27,685 nucleotides of DNA from CAZWUW01 sp964636895 (GCA_964636895.1 CAZWUW010000040.1:1-27685), one strand, 5' to 3'. Positions 1 to 8,864 are shown, counted from the stretch's first letter. The notes: a model not told the origin generated them from the letters alone. Numbers and translations are program-made.

Positions 1-136
1 TAACTCTTGGACTGGCCAAAATCATCACTCCTTTTATGCATATTTTTCCCCCGGTGGCGAATTTTATATGCAAACTCAAAAAGACTTGCTGCAGGAAATT
101 ATCCCCGGCGGTCGAAAACATTTAACGGAGGAATAT

Positions 137-829
137 ATGCAAAACTCCAGGGACCTTATGTCCGACCTATATCATAAAAAACTTCACCTGGAAGCGGCGG
201 CTGTTGAACGGATTCACTTTGTAAAAACTGACCGGCGTCACGATGCCAAAAAAACGTCACCCTTCAGGTATCTACCAGGCCAAATACCGGTGCTGGTTTC
301 TGCGCCCCATGCCGTCCGCCATTACCGCCAGAAGAAAATTAAACCTTCCGACGAATTCACCGGCAGCATCGCCTGCCTGCTCAACCAACTGACCGGCTGC
401 CATGCTTTAGCAGTGACCAAACTCTACGGCGGTGACCCAAACTTTGACCATCCCTGTATTTATAAAGATTTCCTGGCCGACATTAGCCGCCAACACGAGC
501 TCGGACTCATCCTCGACCTGCATGGGGCGGCCAGGGAACATGACTTTGACATCGATATCGGCTCTGTCAACGGCGTGTCTCTCCTGGGCCAAAATAAAAT
601 CCTCCCGAGACTTGTCAAATCTCTAGAGGATGCGGGCCTTTCCCGGATTTCCCATAATTATTTTTCTACAGCCAACGAAAAAATCATCGCCCTATTCGCC
701 GCCAGGGAGCTTAGGATTCCGGCGTTACAACTGGAAATCAACAAAATGTACCGGGTACCCCATCAAAACGGCAGTGCCTATTGTCAGTTATTAACTGCCC
801 TGACGCTCTTCATCCGCAGTCTTTTTTAA
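137..829 (+). CDS. N-formylglutamate amidohydrolase-like protein
   Basis: About 230 residues. The recognisable parts are SAPHAVRHYR near the N-terminus, DLHGA in the middle and LQLEINKMYR near the C-terminus. These are the metal-binding and substrate-binding segments of the N-formylglutamate amidohydrolase (HutG-like) family, zinc-type hydrolases that release formate or similar groups from acylated amino acids. No hut genes are nearby, so the substrate is unknown. I chose the ATG at 137 because GGAGGA at 127-132 lies just upstream. An in-frame ATG at 68 would add 23 residues but has only a weak GGTGG site. The 3' end overlaps the convergent small gene at 791-988 by 39 bases. Family assignment is fairly secure; substrate is not. 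Confidence 0.75.
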   Translation: MQNSRDLMSDLYHKKLHLEAAAVERIHFVKTDRRHDAKKTSPFRYLPGQIPVLVSAPHAVRHYRQKKIKPSDEFTGSIACLLNQLTGCHALAVTKLYGGDPNFDHPCIYKDFLADISRQHELGLILDLHGAAREHDFDIDIGSVNGVSLLGQNKILPRLVKSLEDAGLSRISHNYFSTANEKIIALFAARELRIPALQLEINKMYRVPHQNGSAYCQLLTALTLFIRSLF

Positions 830-988
830 CGCACTGGTCTTTTTTATCGCATGCACTGCTTTACCGGCTGATTTGAACTTAAACTCCAATTGCACCGGTT
901 TGGGCCTGAAGTGCCGGCATTCTAGCACTGTTACGGCGCCGGTCTGCTTACATTGGCGGCAGCACTTTTCACACAGCTTATTGTTCAT
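791..988 (-). CDS. small Cys-rich protein (possible metal-binding knuckle)
   Basis: A 65-residue protein with Cys at 6, 9, 10, 13 and 24 and His at 26. The CxxCCxxC cluster followed by CRH could bind zinc or another metal. The segment CRHFRPKPVQLEFKF reads like a folded, conserved core, and the C-terminus is Lys-rich. The start ATG follows a GGGGGA ribosome binding site. It converges on and overlaps the amidohydrolase gene. I do not recognise a named family. Cysteine spacing and the ribosome site argue that it is real, but its size leaves some doubt. Confidence 0.5.
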   Translation of the reverse strand: MNNKLCEKCCRQCKQTGAVTVLECRHFRPKPVQLEFKFKSAGKAVHAIKKTSALKKTADEERQGS

Positions 989-1267
989 ATTTCCCCCAAA
1001 TCATACCGTTTTTTCACTAAGTAATTATAACATATGACAAGCTACCGCGTGCCCGGATAAAATTTCCTTTAGCACCGGCTCTTTTGCAGCGCAAATGGCC
1101 GCCGCCGGCGGTTTTTTTCTTTGCTCATCAAGCTTGGGGATAGCTGCCAGAAGAGCTCGGGTGTAAAAAATAAACCTGACCGAATACTTCGCTTCATTTT
1201 CCCGCCTCCAATTTTTCATCACTGGAAAATTAAACCGGGATTACATAAAACGAAAATTCGACAGGTT

Positions 1268-1870
1268 TTAATTTTTTTCCTGCAAATTAGTGTCCACTTC
1301 ATCATAAAGTGTTTTATATTTCTGGTAACTCTTCGTCACATTGATTACATAATTCCTGGTTTCGGGAAAAGGTATTTGATCAACCGATGCCAATTGGCCA
1401 TCCCAGATATTTTCCGTCAGCCACCGCTTTACATTCCCCCTGCCGGCGTTGTATGCAGCCAGGGCAATAATCATGTTGCCGCCAAACTCGCGCTGTAAAT
1501 CGGCCAGATACCAGCAGCCTATTTTTATATTTATTGCCGGTTCAAACAACATATCCGGGTTAAAATCAGGTATCGCCATCCGTTCTGCCGCCCATCTTCC
1601 GGTATCAGGCATAATCTGCATGACACCGCGGGCGCCCCGGCCCGATTCCGCCCGAGCGGAAAACCTGCTTTCGGTATGGATCAGGGCGGCCACCAAATAA
1701 GGATCCAGGCTGCTAACGCGGGCCTCCCGCAAAACCATATCCTGATAGCCGAAAGGATAGAAAAAACGCCAAAACCAGTTACTTGTAAGCACCAGCGTAA
1801 TAATCACCACCGGCAAAAGCCATTTCAGCCGCTGCTTAACCCGATGCAGATTTATATACAAATTAATCAC
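1268..1870 (-). CDS. membrane-anchored lytic transglycosylase (SLT domain)
   Basis: 200 residues: a short basic N-terminus, one membrane segment at about 17-32, then a goose-type lysozyme/SLT domain at about 45-190. The catalytic Glu is E67 in HTESRF, followed by the GVMQIMP motif (82-88) and AYNAGRGNV (139-147), the standard order for soluble lytic transglycosylases. Such enzymes cleave the MurNAc-GlcNAc bond and leave 1,6-anhydro ends; the signal anchor places the domain outside the membrane. The start codon overlaps the coaE stop by 4 bases, so the two are translationally coupled. It is the last gene of the polA-mutM-ytaF-coaE cluster, and no clear terminator follows. Confidence 0.92.
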   Translation of the reverse strand: MINLYINLHRVKQRLKWLLPVVIITLVLTSNWFWRFFYPFGYQDMVLREARVSSLDPYLVAALIHTESRFSARAESGRGARGVMQIMPDTGRWAAERMAIPDFNPDMLFEPAINIKIGCWYLADLQREFGGNMIIALAAYNAGRGNVKRWLTENIWDGQLASVDQIPFPETRNYVINVTKSYQKYKTLYDEVDTNLQEKN

Positions 1871-2478
1871 TCCGCCTTATTGTCACCCGAAATTCGGTAC
1901 CAGAGGCTATCCACCTTTGCCCGCAGCTGCTCCTGAGCACCGCTGTTATCAATTACAACATCCGCCAGCCGCACTTTTTCCTGTTGGGGCAGCTGAGCCG
2001 CAATGCGTGCCGCTGCCGCAATGCGTGAAATATTATCCCGCTCCATTACCCGCCTGAGCTGGGTCTCAGGGTCCAGTGCCACCACCCATAATTCATCAAC
2101 CGTCTTATGCAGGCCTACCTCAATGAGCAGCGGTGCATCTATGACGGCAACCTTAAATTCACCTGACTCGGCAAGCTGCTTTAATATTAAGTTAATCCGC
2201 TCAAAAATGAACGGATGCGTTATGGCATTAAGTTTGTCCAATTCCGCTGCATCTGAAAATACCAGCCGGCCAAGTTTTGCCCTGTCCAGAGAGCCGTCAG
2301 GCAGTAATATCTCCCGGCCAAAAGCGTCTATAATCAGCTGTAAGCCCGGCATCCCGGGTGCCACCACCTCCCGGGCCACCTTGTCGGCATCAATTATTGC
2401 TGCCCCCAACGACTTCAATATTGCCGATACGGTACTTTTGCCACTGGCGATATTACCGGTCAGGCCTAATACAAACAT
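1867..2478 (-). CDS. coaE: dephospho-CoA kinase
   Basis: 203 residues, the usual length. It phosphorylates the 3'-hydroxyl of dephospho-CoA, the last step of coenzyme A synthesis. The P-loop GLTGNIASGKST is at 5-16, DADKVAR follows near 31, and the LID/CoA region includes DAPLLIE near 115. ATG start with a GGGAG site about 8 bases upstream. It sits in the conserved polA-mutM-ytaF-coaE order known from Bacillus and relatives. A tiny open frame with a much stronger ribosome site lies immediately upstream (see 2492-2517). Confidence 0.96.
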   Translation of the reverse strand: MFVLGLTGNIASGKSTVSAILKSLGAAIIDADKVAREVVAPGMPGLQLIIDAFGREILLPDGSLDRAKLGRLVFSDAAELDKLNAITHPFIFERINLILKQLAESGEFKVAVIDAPLLIEVGLHKTVDELWVVALDPETQLRRVMERDNISRIAAAARIAAQLPQQEKVRLADVVIDNSGAQEQLRAKVDSLWYRISGDNKAE

Positions 2479-2491
2479 AATCGTCTCCCTT

Positions 2492-2517
2492 TTAATGAGG
2501 CATATTATTCTCCTCCT
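2492..2517 (-). promoter_or_regulatory. three-codon upstream ORF with strong ribosome binding site before coaE
   Basis: On the minus strand AGGAGGA (2511-2517) is followed after 7 bases by ATG CCT CAT TAA, encoding Met-Pro-His-stop. The coaE start lies 13 bases further on with its own weaker site. A -10-like TATAAT lies just upstream. This could be a translational loader or regulatory minigene for coaE, or only a strong decoy site. Confidence 0.35.
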
Positions 2518-2629
2518 ATATTATAATTTTTTATTCGTTTTGTACATTAAATTTATGTTGTTTAACGGTAATATATGCACGCTACGTTCCTGTTACCCCG
2601 AAGCATAAGGGCATACCCCCGGCTGTTTT

Positions 2630-3301
2630 CTATAACTTAAGTACCCGCAATAGCCCCAGCCCGATGAGCACCCAGCCCGGAATAGTTGCCGCCCTGTCAC
2701 CCAACCAGTTTGCGGCATAGCGCCGGCCTATCATACAGCCAAATCCCACCAGCAAAAATTTAGTCAGGCCGACTACAGGCACTGTCACGAACGGGCTAAA
2801 GCCGGTCATAGCCGCACCAAACCCTGCTCCCAGAGCATCCATCGCCAGGGCCAGGCCCAGCAGCATAGCCTCATGAGCACTGATTGTACCCGACTTATCA
2901 AGGTCTGCTTTAACCGGTTCCTTCAAGATTTGAATTACCAGTCCAAAGGGTTTAAGCCTGATCTTGAGCACCTGTCTGTCACTTTCCGGCTCCGGTACTA
3001 CTTCAGCTAATGCTTCAACTCCCTTATCCATCCGGTGACTGTGCCAGGTCTGCGTCAACACCCATATCCCGACCCCAATCAAAATAGCAGCCCCGATGAT
3101 TTCGGCTGCTACCGCCGAAACATGTCCGGCCACCAAGTGGCCGGACATCATGGAAACACTGATTGCCAGCGAAGAAGTGAGACTGATAACCACCAGGGAT
3201 AAAAGCGGAATCCTGATCCGCCTGATGCCATAAGATACTCCCACGCCGAAGCCGTCCAGGCTTAACGCCACCGCAAAAGCAATAACAGACAATAAAAACA
3301 A
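2630..3301 (-). CDS. ytaF: sporulation membrane protein YtaF (MntP-like fold)
   Basis: 223 residues with about six membrane helices. The two halves carry the paired acidic motifs of the DUF204/MntP family: ALSLDGFGVGVSYG near 11 and ALAMDALGAGFGA near 151. A hydrophilic loop lies at about 90-140. YtaF is the sporulation-associated branch of this family and is encoded between mutM and coaE in Bacillus, as here; transport of Mn or another ion is plausible but unproven. The start is TTG at 3301, supported by GGAGGAGGGG 5-6 bases upstream. Confidence 0.88.
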   Translation of the reverse strand: MFLLSVIAFAVALSLDGFGVGVSYGIRRIRIPLLSLVVISLTSSLAISVSMMSGHLVAGHVSAVAAEIIGAAILIGVGIWVLTQTWHSHRMDKGVEALAEVVPEPESDRQVLKIRLKPFGLVIQILKEPVKADLDKSGTISAHEAMLLGLALAMDALGAGFGAAMTGFSPFVTVPVVGLTKFLLVGFGCMIGRRYAANWLGDRAATIPGWVLIGLGLLRVLKL

Positions 3302-3364
3302 GGCTGCCCCTCCTCCCGCTAGCGCTCATTTCACTATATGGGAATCGGGGCAGTATTGTGCCTG

Positions 3365-4192
3365 TCAGATTTTCTGGCATTTGGCGCAAAAGTAAGAACT
3401 GCGCCCGCCGACTTTAATTCTCCGGATGGTTTTTTTGCACTTCCCGCAGGGCTGATTCTCCCGGCCATATACGCGGAGTTGATACTGGTTTTCACCGGCT
3501 TGCCCTTCTCCGTCAACGTAATCTTTAATCGAGGTGCCGCGGTTGGCAATCCCTTCTTCCAGCACCTCTTTTATGGCCTGATAAAGCCGGGACGCTTCCC
3601 GTGTATGCAGCGAGTAAGCCGGCCGTTCGGGATGAATCAAGGCCCGGTGCAGCGCTTCATCAGCATAAATATTACCGATACCGGCAACAAAGCTCTGATC
3701 TAGCAGCAGTGGCTTAATCTTGGTGCGCCGGTTGCGGAGCTGCTTTTTGAAATACTCTTTGGTAAACGCCGGGTCAAACGGTTCCAGCCCCATATTCTTC
3801 AGGCCGCTAAGCACATCCAGGGCGTTGGCCTGCAACAGATAAATCCGGCCAAACTGGCGCTGGTCTACAAACCGCAATTCGCTGCCGTTATCCAGGTTAA
3901 AAACGACATGCGTATGCCGGGCCAGCTCCTGCTCACGCGGTGTACAGACCAGTTGACCGGTCATCCGCAGGTGAATTACCAGCACCAGATTATTCTCCAG
4001 GTAAACCAGCAGGTATTTGCCCCGCCGGCCCATGCGCACAATCTTCTGACCGGCAATAGCCTTGGCCACCTCATCTGCCTCGCCGGCCTTCACTATCTTA
4101 GGCATAAAAACCTTTAACCCGGAAAATTTACACCCGACAATCTTTTTTTCCAGGGACCTTTTTACCGTCTCCACTTCCGGCAATTCCGGCAT
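3365..4192 (-). CDS. mutM: formamidopyrimidine-DNA glycosylase
   Basis: 275 residues. Base-excision repair bifunctional glycosylase/AP lyase that removes 8-oxoguanine and Fapy lesions. The N-terminus MPELPEVET supplies the catalytic Pro2 (Schiff base) and Glu3 after Met removal. GRRGKYLL near 55 holds the conserved Lys. The helix-two-turn-helix region follows (LDQSFVAGIGNIYADE, about 164-179), and the C-terminal zinc finger has CGKC and CAKC pairs. Complete and apparently functional. It lies 89 bases downstream of polA, with a hairpin and a possible promoter between them. Confidence 0.97.
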   Translation of the reverse strand: MPELPEVETVKRSLEKKIVGCKFSGLKVFMPKIVKAGEADEVAKAIAGQKIVRMGRRGKYLLVYLENNLVLVIHLRMTGQLVCTPREQELARHTHVVFNLDNGSELRFVDQRQFGRIYLLQANALDVLSGLKNMGLEPFDPAFTKEYFKKQLRNRRTKIKPLLLDQSFVAGIGNIYADEALHRALIHPERPAYSLHTREASRLYQAIKEVLEEGIANRGTSIKDYVDGEGQAGENQYQLRVYGRENQPCGKCKKTIRRIKVGGRSSYFCAKCQKI

Positions 4193-4225
4193 TTTCTATC
4201 ATCTCCCCAGTACATCCAATGTAAT

Positions 4226-4265
4226 CAGGCTTATTGACAAGCCTGTATCAGGTCTAATTATAACA
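4226..4265 (-). promoter_or_regulatory. extended -10 promoter candidate and leader hairpin before mutM
   Basis: On the minus strand the extended -10 element TGTTATAAT occupies 4257-4265. It is followed immediately by a 7-bp perfect stem, CAGGCTT (4239-4245) and AAGCCTG (4226-4232), with a 6-base loop. There is no U-tract after the stem, so it is not an intrinsic terminator. It may give mutM and downstream genes a promoter separate from polA. Confidence 0.35.
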
Positions 4266-4281
4266 AATAAAAAGCCAAAAT

Positions 4282-6978
4282 TTAAACGTTAATATATTCC
4301 ATGTCGTACCAGTTTAAACCCTTCTTGATATCAACAGTTAACGGCACACTTAGCTTTATGGCGTGCTCCATGCAGTCGCGGATGGCGTTGACTGCAGCCG
4401 TCAGCTCCTGGGCCGGCACTTCAAAGAGCAGCTCATCATGCACCTGCAGCAGCATTTTTGTCTCCAGCCCATGTTCCTTAAGGCAATCATAGACCCTGAT
4501 CATTGCCAGTTTAATGATATCGGCGGCGCTGCCCTGAATAGGCGTATTCATGGCTGTCCGTTCCCCAAAACCACGCACGGCAAAATTCTTGCTGTAAATA
4601 TCGGGCAAATACCGCCGCCGGTTCAAAACAGTGGTTACATAACCTAATTCCCTGGCCTGTTCAACTATTTCGGTCATATACCGTTTAACCCCGGCGTACC
4701 GGGCAAAATAGTTTTCAATATACTGTTTCGCTTCTTTCCGGGTAACTTTGATATTCCTGGCCAGGCCAAAATCACTGATGCCATATACAATTCCAAAATT
4801 AACAGCTTTGGCCCGCCCCCGCATCTCCCGGGTGACTTCCGCCATCGGTACCCCAAAAACCTCGGCAGCAGTGCGGGTATGAATATCTTCATTGTTCCGG
4901 AAGGCCTCAATAAAACGCTCATCCTGCGAAATATGGGCCAAAATGCGTAATTCAATCTGGGAATAGTCGGCTGTAACAATATAATGGGCCGGCTTGGCAG
5001 GAATAAAGGTTTTTCTGATTTTCCGCCCCTCTTCCAGCCGGATTGGGATGTTCTGCAGGTTCGGTTCGGTGCTGCTAAGCCGTCCGGTAGCAGTAATGGT
5101 CTGGTTAAAAGTGGTATGTAGTTTTCCGGTAGCCGGATTAACCAGATTTTTTAAGCCTTCAACATAAGTCGATTTTAACTTGACAAATTGCCGGTACTCA
5201 AGAATCTTATGCACAATCTCATGTTCAGGAGCCAGGGTTTCCAAAACCTCAACATCTGTTGAATAACCGGTCTTGGTCTTCTTAATCACCGGCAGGCCCA
5301 GCTTATCAAAAAGAATGACGCCCAACTGCTTTGTGGAATTAATATTGAATTCCTCACCGGCCAAGGCAAAGATCTCCCCGGTCAGTCCGTCAATCCTGCC
5401 GGCAAGTTCCTCGCCCATAGCCTGCAGCCGGTTTTGGTCAACTTTTATGCCGGCCGCCTCCATCTCCGCTAAAACATGCACCAGCGGCAGCTCTACCCGG
5501 TAAAAAAGCTCTTCCATACCCATTTCCCGCAATTGCGGCGCCAGCGCCTGCTGCAGTCGCAGCGTGGCTTCCGCCCGGGCACAGGTATATTTATAATCGT
5601 CCCCCGGCAACAAGGTCTGGTCTAGGTACTTTGCACATAAATCACCTATGTCGTGGTTTTGCCCCGCCGGGTTCAGCAAATACGCCGCTACCATAGTATC
5701 AAACCCGACCGGCTGCGGCGGCAGCCCTGCTCCGGCGAGATTTACCAGCAGCTTTTTAGCGTCATGGATGCACAGGGAAGCCAGTATCCGGTGCAGTTTC
5801 TCAGCAACCCCGGGGTCATATGCCGTTTGCAGAGCAAATAAACCGGTCTGCATCCCCTGGTCGGCAGCATCAGCTCCGTTCAAACCTGCCCCGGTCTTTA
5901 GAAAAAACGCCTCCCCCGCCCGCAAACTGCCGGCCAGCCCGGCCAAAGCAGCCTGCATCGGGTCCGGCGCAGTTAAATCATAAGCCAAACCCGCTAGTTC
6001 ACCGCTTTTTTGGGCCAATTCGCCAAAAAAAGTCCCTTCCTCCACCGGGGAATATTTGCCGGTCGTGACCGCTGCTTTTTCCCCGGCTGCAGCCCGGACA
6101 GACTGTTGCATCCGGTCCGTAACGGTTTTCGCCAGCCCACGAAATTCCAGCCGGCGAAACAGGGCCAGCAAAGCCTCATCATCCGGCGCAGTGTACTTGC
6201 AGGCAGCCAGATCAATAGCACAGGGGACATCCCTGATAATTGTCGCCAGTCTTTTGCTCAATAATGCCAGATCAGTATTCTCCGCCAGTTTTTGCCTGAG
6301 CCTGGGAACCAGCTTGTCCAGGTTGGCCAGCAGGTTTTCCATGCTGCCGTATTCCAACATCAGCTTTTGGGCCGTTTTTTCTCCAATGCCGGGCACCCCG
6401 GGAATATTGTCCGAAGCATCACCCATCAACCCTTTAAAGTCTATTACCTGTTCCGGCAGCAGACCATATTTATCCTGCAGCGCCGCCAAATCAAAAATCT
6501 CCAGCTCGCTAATGCCTTTCCGGGTAAGCATAACCTTGGTGCAGTTAGACACTAGCTGCAAAGCATCCCTGTCACCGGTGACAATCAGATTATCATAGCC
6601 GGCTTGCTCAGACTTGGCCGTAACCGTCCCGATTAAATCATCGGCTTCAAAACCCTCACACTCATAAATCGGTATCTGCATCGCCCGCAGCAGCTCCCGA
6701 ACTATGTCAAACTGCGGCCGCAGGTCTTCCGGTGTTGCCTTCCGGTGGGCCTTGTAGGCTGCAAAATGGTCATGCCGGAAGGTAATTTTTCCTTTGTCAA
6801 AGGCCACGGCAATACAGGCCGGCTGCTCATCCGCCAGAATCTTTAAAAGCATATTGGCAAAACCGAAAACGGCATTGGTCGGTTCCCCGGCACTGGTGGA
6901 AAGCGGCCGGATGGCATAAAACGCCCGGTGAATAAGACTGTTGCCGTCAATAATCATAAACTTGCCCCGCGAACTCAT
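4282..6978 (-). CDS. polA: DNA polymerase I
   Basis: 898 residues from the ATG at 6978, chosen because AGGAGGA sits about 7 bases upstream. Domains in order are the 5'-3' exonuclease/FEN domain (about 1-290, with EGFEADDLIGT and the helix-hairpin-helix GVPGIGEKTA), a degenerate 3'-5' exonuclease domain (about 300-490) and the polymerase domain (about 500-898). Polymerase motif A is DYSQIELR with catalytic D671, motif B is RAKAVNFGIVYG and motif C is VHDE with D848. In the middle domain the proofreading DxE motif is replaced by D334-L-T, so proofreading is predicted inactive, as in many Gram-positive PolA proteins. First gene of the repair cluster; a terminator separates it from the upstream anti-sigma gene. 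Confidence 0.97.
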   Translation of the reverse strand: MSSRGKFMIIDGNSLIHRAFYAIRPLSTSAGEPTNAVFGFANMLLKILADEQPACIAVAFDKGKITFRHDHFAAYKAHRKATPEDLRPQFDIVRELLRAMQIPIYECEGFEADDLIGTVTAKSEQAGYDNLIVTGDRDALQLVSNCTKVMLTRKGISELEIFDLAALQDKYGLLPEQVIDFKGLMGDASDNIPGVPGIGEKTAQKLMLEYGSMENLLANLDKLVPRLRQKLAENTDLALLSKRLATIIRDVPCAIDLAACKYTAPDDEALLALFRRLEFRGLAKTVTDRMQQSVRAAAGEKAAVTTGKYSPVEEGTFFGELAQKSGELAGLAYDLTAPDPMQAALAGLAGSLRAGEAFFLKTGAGLNGADAADQGMQTGLFALQTAYDPGVAEKLHRILASLCIHDAKKLLVNLAGAGLPPQPVGFDTMVAAYLLNPAGQNHDIGDLCAKYLDQTLLPGDDYKYTCARAEATLRLQQALAPQLREMGMEELFYRVELPLVHVLAEMEAAGIKVDQNRLQAMGEELAGRIDGLTGEIFALAGEEFNINSTKQLGVILFDKLGLPVIKKTKTGYSTDVEVLETLAPEHEIVHKILEYRQFVKLKSTYVEGLKNLVNPATGKLHTTFNQTITATGRLSSTEPNLQNIPIRLEEGRKIRKTFIPAKPAHYIVTADYSQIELRILAHISQDERFIEAFRNNEDIHTRTAAEVFGVPMAEVTREMRGRAKAVNFGIVYGISDFGLARNIKVTRKEAKQYIENYFARYAGVKRYMTEIVEQARELGYVTTVLNRRRYLPDIYSKNFAVRGFGERTAMNTPIQGSAADIIKLAMIRVYDCLKEHGLETKMLLQVHDELLFEVPAQELTAAVNAIRDCMEHAIKLSVPLTVDIKKGLNWYDMEYINV

Positions 6979-7038
6979 GGAAGTCCTCCTTATAAATCTG
7001 TTTCCCTTTATTTTCACCAATTCAAGGAAAAATCCTGC

Positions 7039-7072
7039 AAAAATAAAAACGGAGGTAGTTTTTACCCCCGTT
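7039..7072 (-). terminator. intrinsic terminator of the sigma/anti-sigma operon
   Basis: The minus strand forms a 9-bp stem, AACGGGGGT with ACCTCCGTT (one G-U pair), around a 7-base loop, then TTTATTTTT. The left arm overlaps the last codons of the anti-sigma gene. It insulates polA from the sigma operon. Confidence 0.8.
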
Positions 7073-8216
7073 GCCTTACTTCCAGTGTAATAGTAGCAAA
7101 GTTGACAGCCTCATCCATTTGGGTCAGTTGTGCTTCCGATATCACCGAATCGCCGTTCCGGGCTGCCAGGTCGTTATATTCAACAGTAACATCCTGGGAA
7201 GTAACCTGCTTGCCCAGCACCCTACCCAGCTTGCTTACGGCGGCCACAGCCCGGTCAAACTGCCGGCCCGGTACGATGAGACGCATTGCCCTGCTATTGG
7301 CCCCGGCTGTAAAGCCGGCCGCGGAAGCATCCACTTCCACCCGCCCACCGAGCTCAGCGGCAATCTTATCCACCTGTGAAACGGCAAGCGCCAAATCACT
7401 TACTTCAATTTGCATCGCGCCTTCTGAAATGATTTTATTGTTATCGCCGGTTATGCTCTTACTGCCCGGACTCCTGCTGGTCACCGTTCCCCGCAGCGTC
7501 TTAGCTGACAAATCATACCCCGGAGCGGTTTTGTCAGTTTTAATACCATTGCCGGCGGCAGCGGGCGAACTGTTACGCTGAGCGTCCCGGCTGGTAACTG
7601 TTGTATCGGCAACAGCAGCATTATTGATACTGTCTGTCGAACTTAAAGGGTCACCCTTACCCGTACCTGGCGCCGAAGCACTGCCGGCAGGCTTATATTC
7701 CCTGGCATTGGTAGCGCCGCTAAAAGCATACTTTTCCTGCTTGGCCTTTTCGCCATCAGTAGAGGCGGCATTATTATTAACTATTACTGCATTATTAAGA
7801 CCGTTCTCCTTGTCAGGGGTTGACCCCACTCCGCCAACGAATTGCCGAACGGTCTGCAACCCCTGGCCCCATAATACACTAATGCCAATCCCCAGTACCA
7901 GAACTGCGGCCAAACTTGTGTACTGCCACCACCGGGCACCCCACTTAGTTAAGCCGGCAGTACCCGCAGCTTTGTCCCGCGCCAAAAACAGATTTGCTTC
8001 CGCCCGCAGTCTGGCCATTACCTCAGCGCGAAATTCTGCCGGCGGGGCAACATCACCAAGCATCCGGACCATCTCCACCACTTCCCGGAGTTCCTCCTCT
8101 TCTGCGGCGCAGCCGGGACAAGCGGCCAGATGGGCGGCCACCTGTGACAGATATGGTTCAACAAGCACACCGTCAATATATGCCGACAACTCTTCCCGTA
8201 TGTGTTTGCAATCCAT
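7062..8216 (-). CDS. zinc anti-sigma factor with DUF4349-like extracytoplasmic domain
   Basis: 384 residues from ATG 8216, which follows a GGGGGTGG site; a TTG at 8234 is a weaker alternative. The N-terminus is a zinc-associated anti-sigma (ZAS) domain with CKHI near residue 3 and HLAACPGC (Hx3Cx2C) near 30. One membrane helix (about 107-126) is followed by a long Ser/Asn/Gly-rich linker, then a DUF4349-like domain including LIVPGRQFDRAV and SQDVTVEYNDLAAR. The cytoplasmic part should hold the ECF sigma encoded 11 bases upstream; the outer part presumably senses envelope state. The stretch between NDLAAR and the last strand (FATITLEV) is only about 27 residues, shorter than the coiled-coil hairpin usual there, and no second membrane helix follows. 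Confidence 0.85.
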   Translation of the reverse strand: MDCKHIREELSAYIDGVLVEPYLSQVAAHLAACPGCAAEEEELREVVEMVRMLGDVAPPAEFRAEVMARLRAEANLFLARDKAAGTAGLTKWGARWWQYTSLAAVLVLGIGISVLWGQGLQTVRQFVGGVGSTPDKENGLNNAVIVNNNAASTDGEKAKQEKYAFSGATNAREYKPAGSASAPGTGKGDPLSSTDSINNAAVADTTVTSRDAQRNSSPAAAGNGIKTDKTAPGYDLSAKTLRGTVTSRSPGSKSITGDNNKIISEGAMQIEVSDLALAVSQVDKIAAELGGRVEVDASAAGFTAGANSRAMRLIVPGRQFDRAVAAVSKLGRVLGKQVTSQDVTVEYNDLAARNGDSVISEAQLTQMDEAVNFATITLEVRQRG

Positions 8217-8227
8217 TGTACCACCCC

Positions 8228-8830
8228 CTACCAACCTTGTCCGGTACCGGTAACCAGCATTTCCCTGCGGGCCAGCAGTTTTTCCTTCAAAATGTGCCGT
8301 GCCCGGTTCAGCCTAGATTTCACAGTCCCCAGCGAACAATGCAGCAACTGCGCTATTTCGTCGTAGCTATAACCCTGTATATCCCGCATCACTACAATCA
8401 CCCGGTGTTCGTCAGACAACAAATTCAAAACATTTTGCACCTCCTGCTGCAATTCCCGTCTGATGACCGCATCCTCCGGCAAACGACTGTTGGCAATTTC
8501 CCTGCGCATAATCAACCCCTTCTTGTTTTCCATCAACTCTTCGATGGATACCGTCTTGGCCCGCCCCCGCCGTCGCAATTCATCCAGACAGACATTGGTA
8601 ACCAACCGGTACATCCAGCTTAAAAAGCTCGCCTCGCCCCGAAATGTCCCCAAAGACCGGTAAATCTTAATAAACGCCTCCTGGGCTAAGTCGCTGGCAT
8701 CCGCGTAATTCCCCATATATCTGTACGCAATGGTATAAACTCTGCCTTCATACCGCGTAACTAACTGATCAAAAGCATCCAAGTGCCCGTTTTTTATCTG
8801 TTCGATGAGCAGCTCATCGTTAACACTCAC
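8228..8830 (-). CDS. ECF-type RNA polymerase sigma factor (SigW-like)
   Basis: 200 residues, GTG start behind a GGGGGG ribosome site. Region 2 spans about 20-90 (YRYMGNYADASDLAQEAFIKIYRSL, then SFLSWMYRLVTNVCLDELRRR). Region 4 spans about 130-185 with the helix-turn-helix YSYDEIAQLLHCSLGTVKSRLNRAR. It directs RNA polymerase to stress or envelope genes when released by the membrane anti-sigma factor encoded next in the same operon. A promoter resembling the ECF GGAACTT/GTCAAA type lies 35-63 bases upstream, which suggests autoregulation. The regulon outside the window is unknown. Confidence 0.93.
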   Translation of the reverse strand: MSVNDELLIEQIKNGHLDAFDQLVTRYEGRVYTIAYRYMGNYADASDLAQEAFIKIYRSLGTFRGEASFLSWMYRLVTNVCLDELRRRGRAKTVSIEELMENKKGLIMRREIANSRLPEDAVIRRELQQEVQNVLNLLSDEHRVIVVMRDIQGYSYDEIAQLLHCSLGTVKSRLNRARHILKEKLLARREMLVTGTGQGW

Positions 8831-8864
8831 GGGATTCCCCCCTTCAGAAGGTTTTCCTGATTAA

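Noticed and set aside
1025..1222. Possible 65-residue gene on the minus strand, and a 42-residue alternative frame (1069-1197) behind GGAGG.
   Set aside because: Neither translation looks like a folded or conserved protein. The two overlap in different frames, and the longer one needs a GTG without a ribosome site. The 280-base gap is better left as non-coding with low certainty.
6056..6598. Long plus-strand open frame opposite polA.
   Set aside because: It is antisense to a clearly conserved polymerase, has Ser/Arg/Pro-rich shadow composition and no ribosome site.
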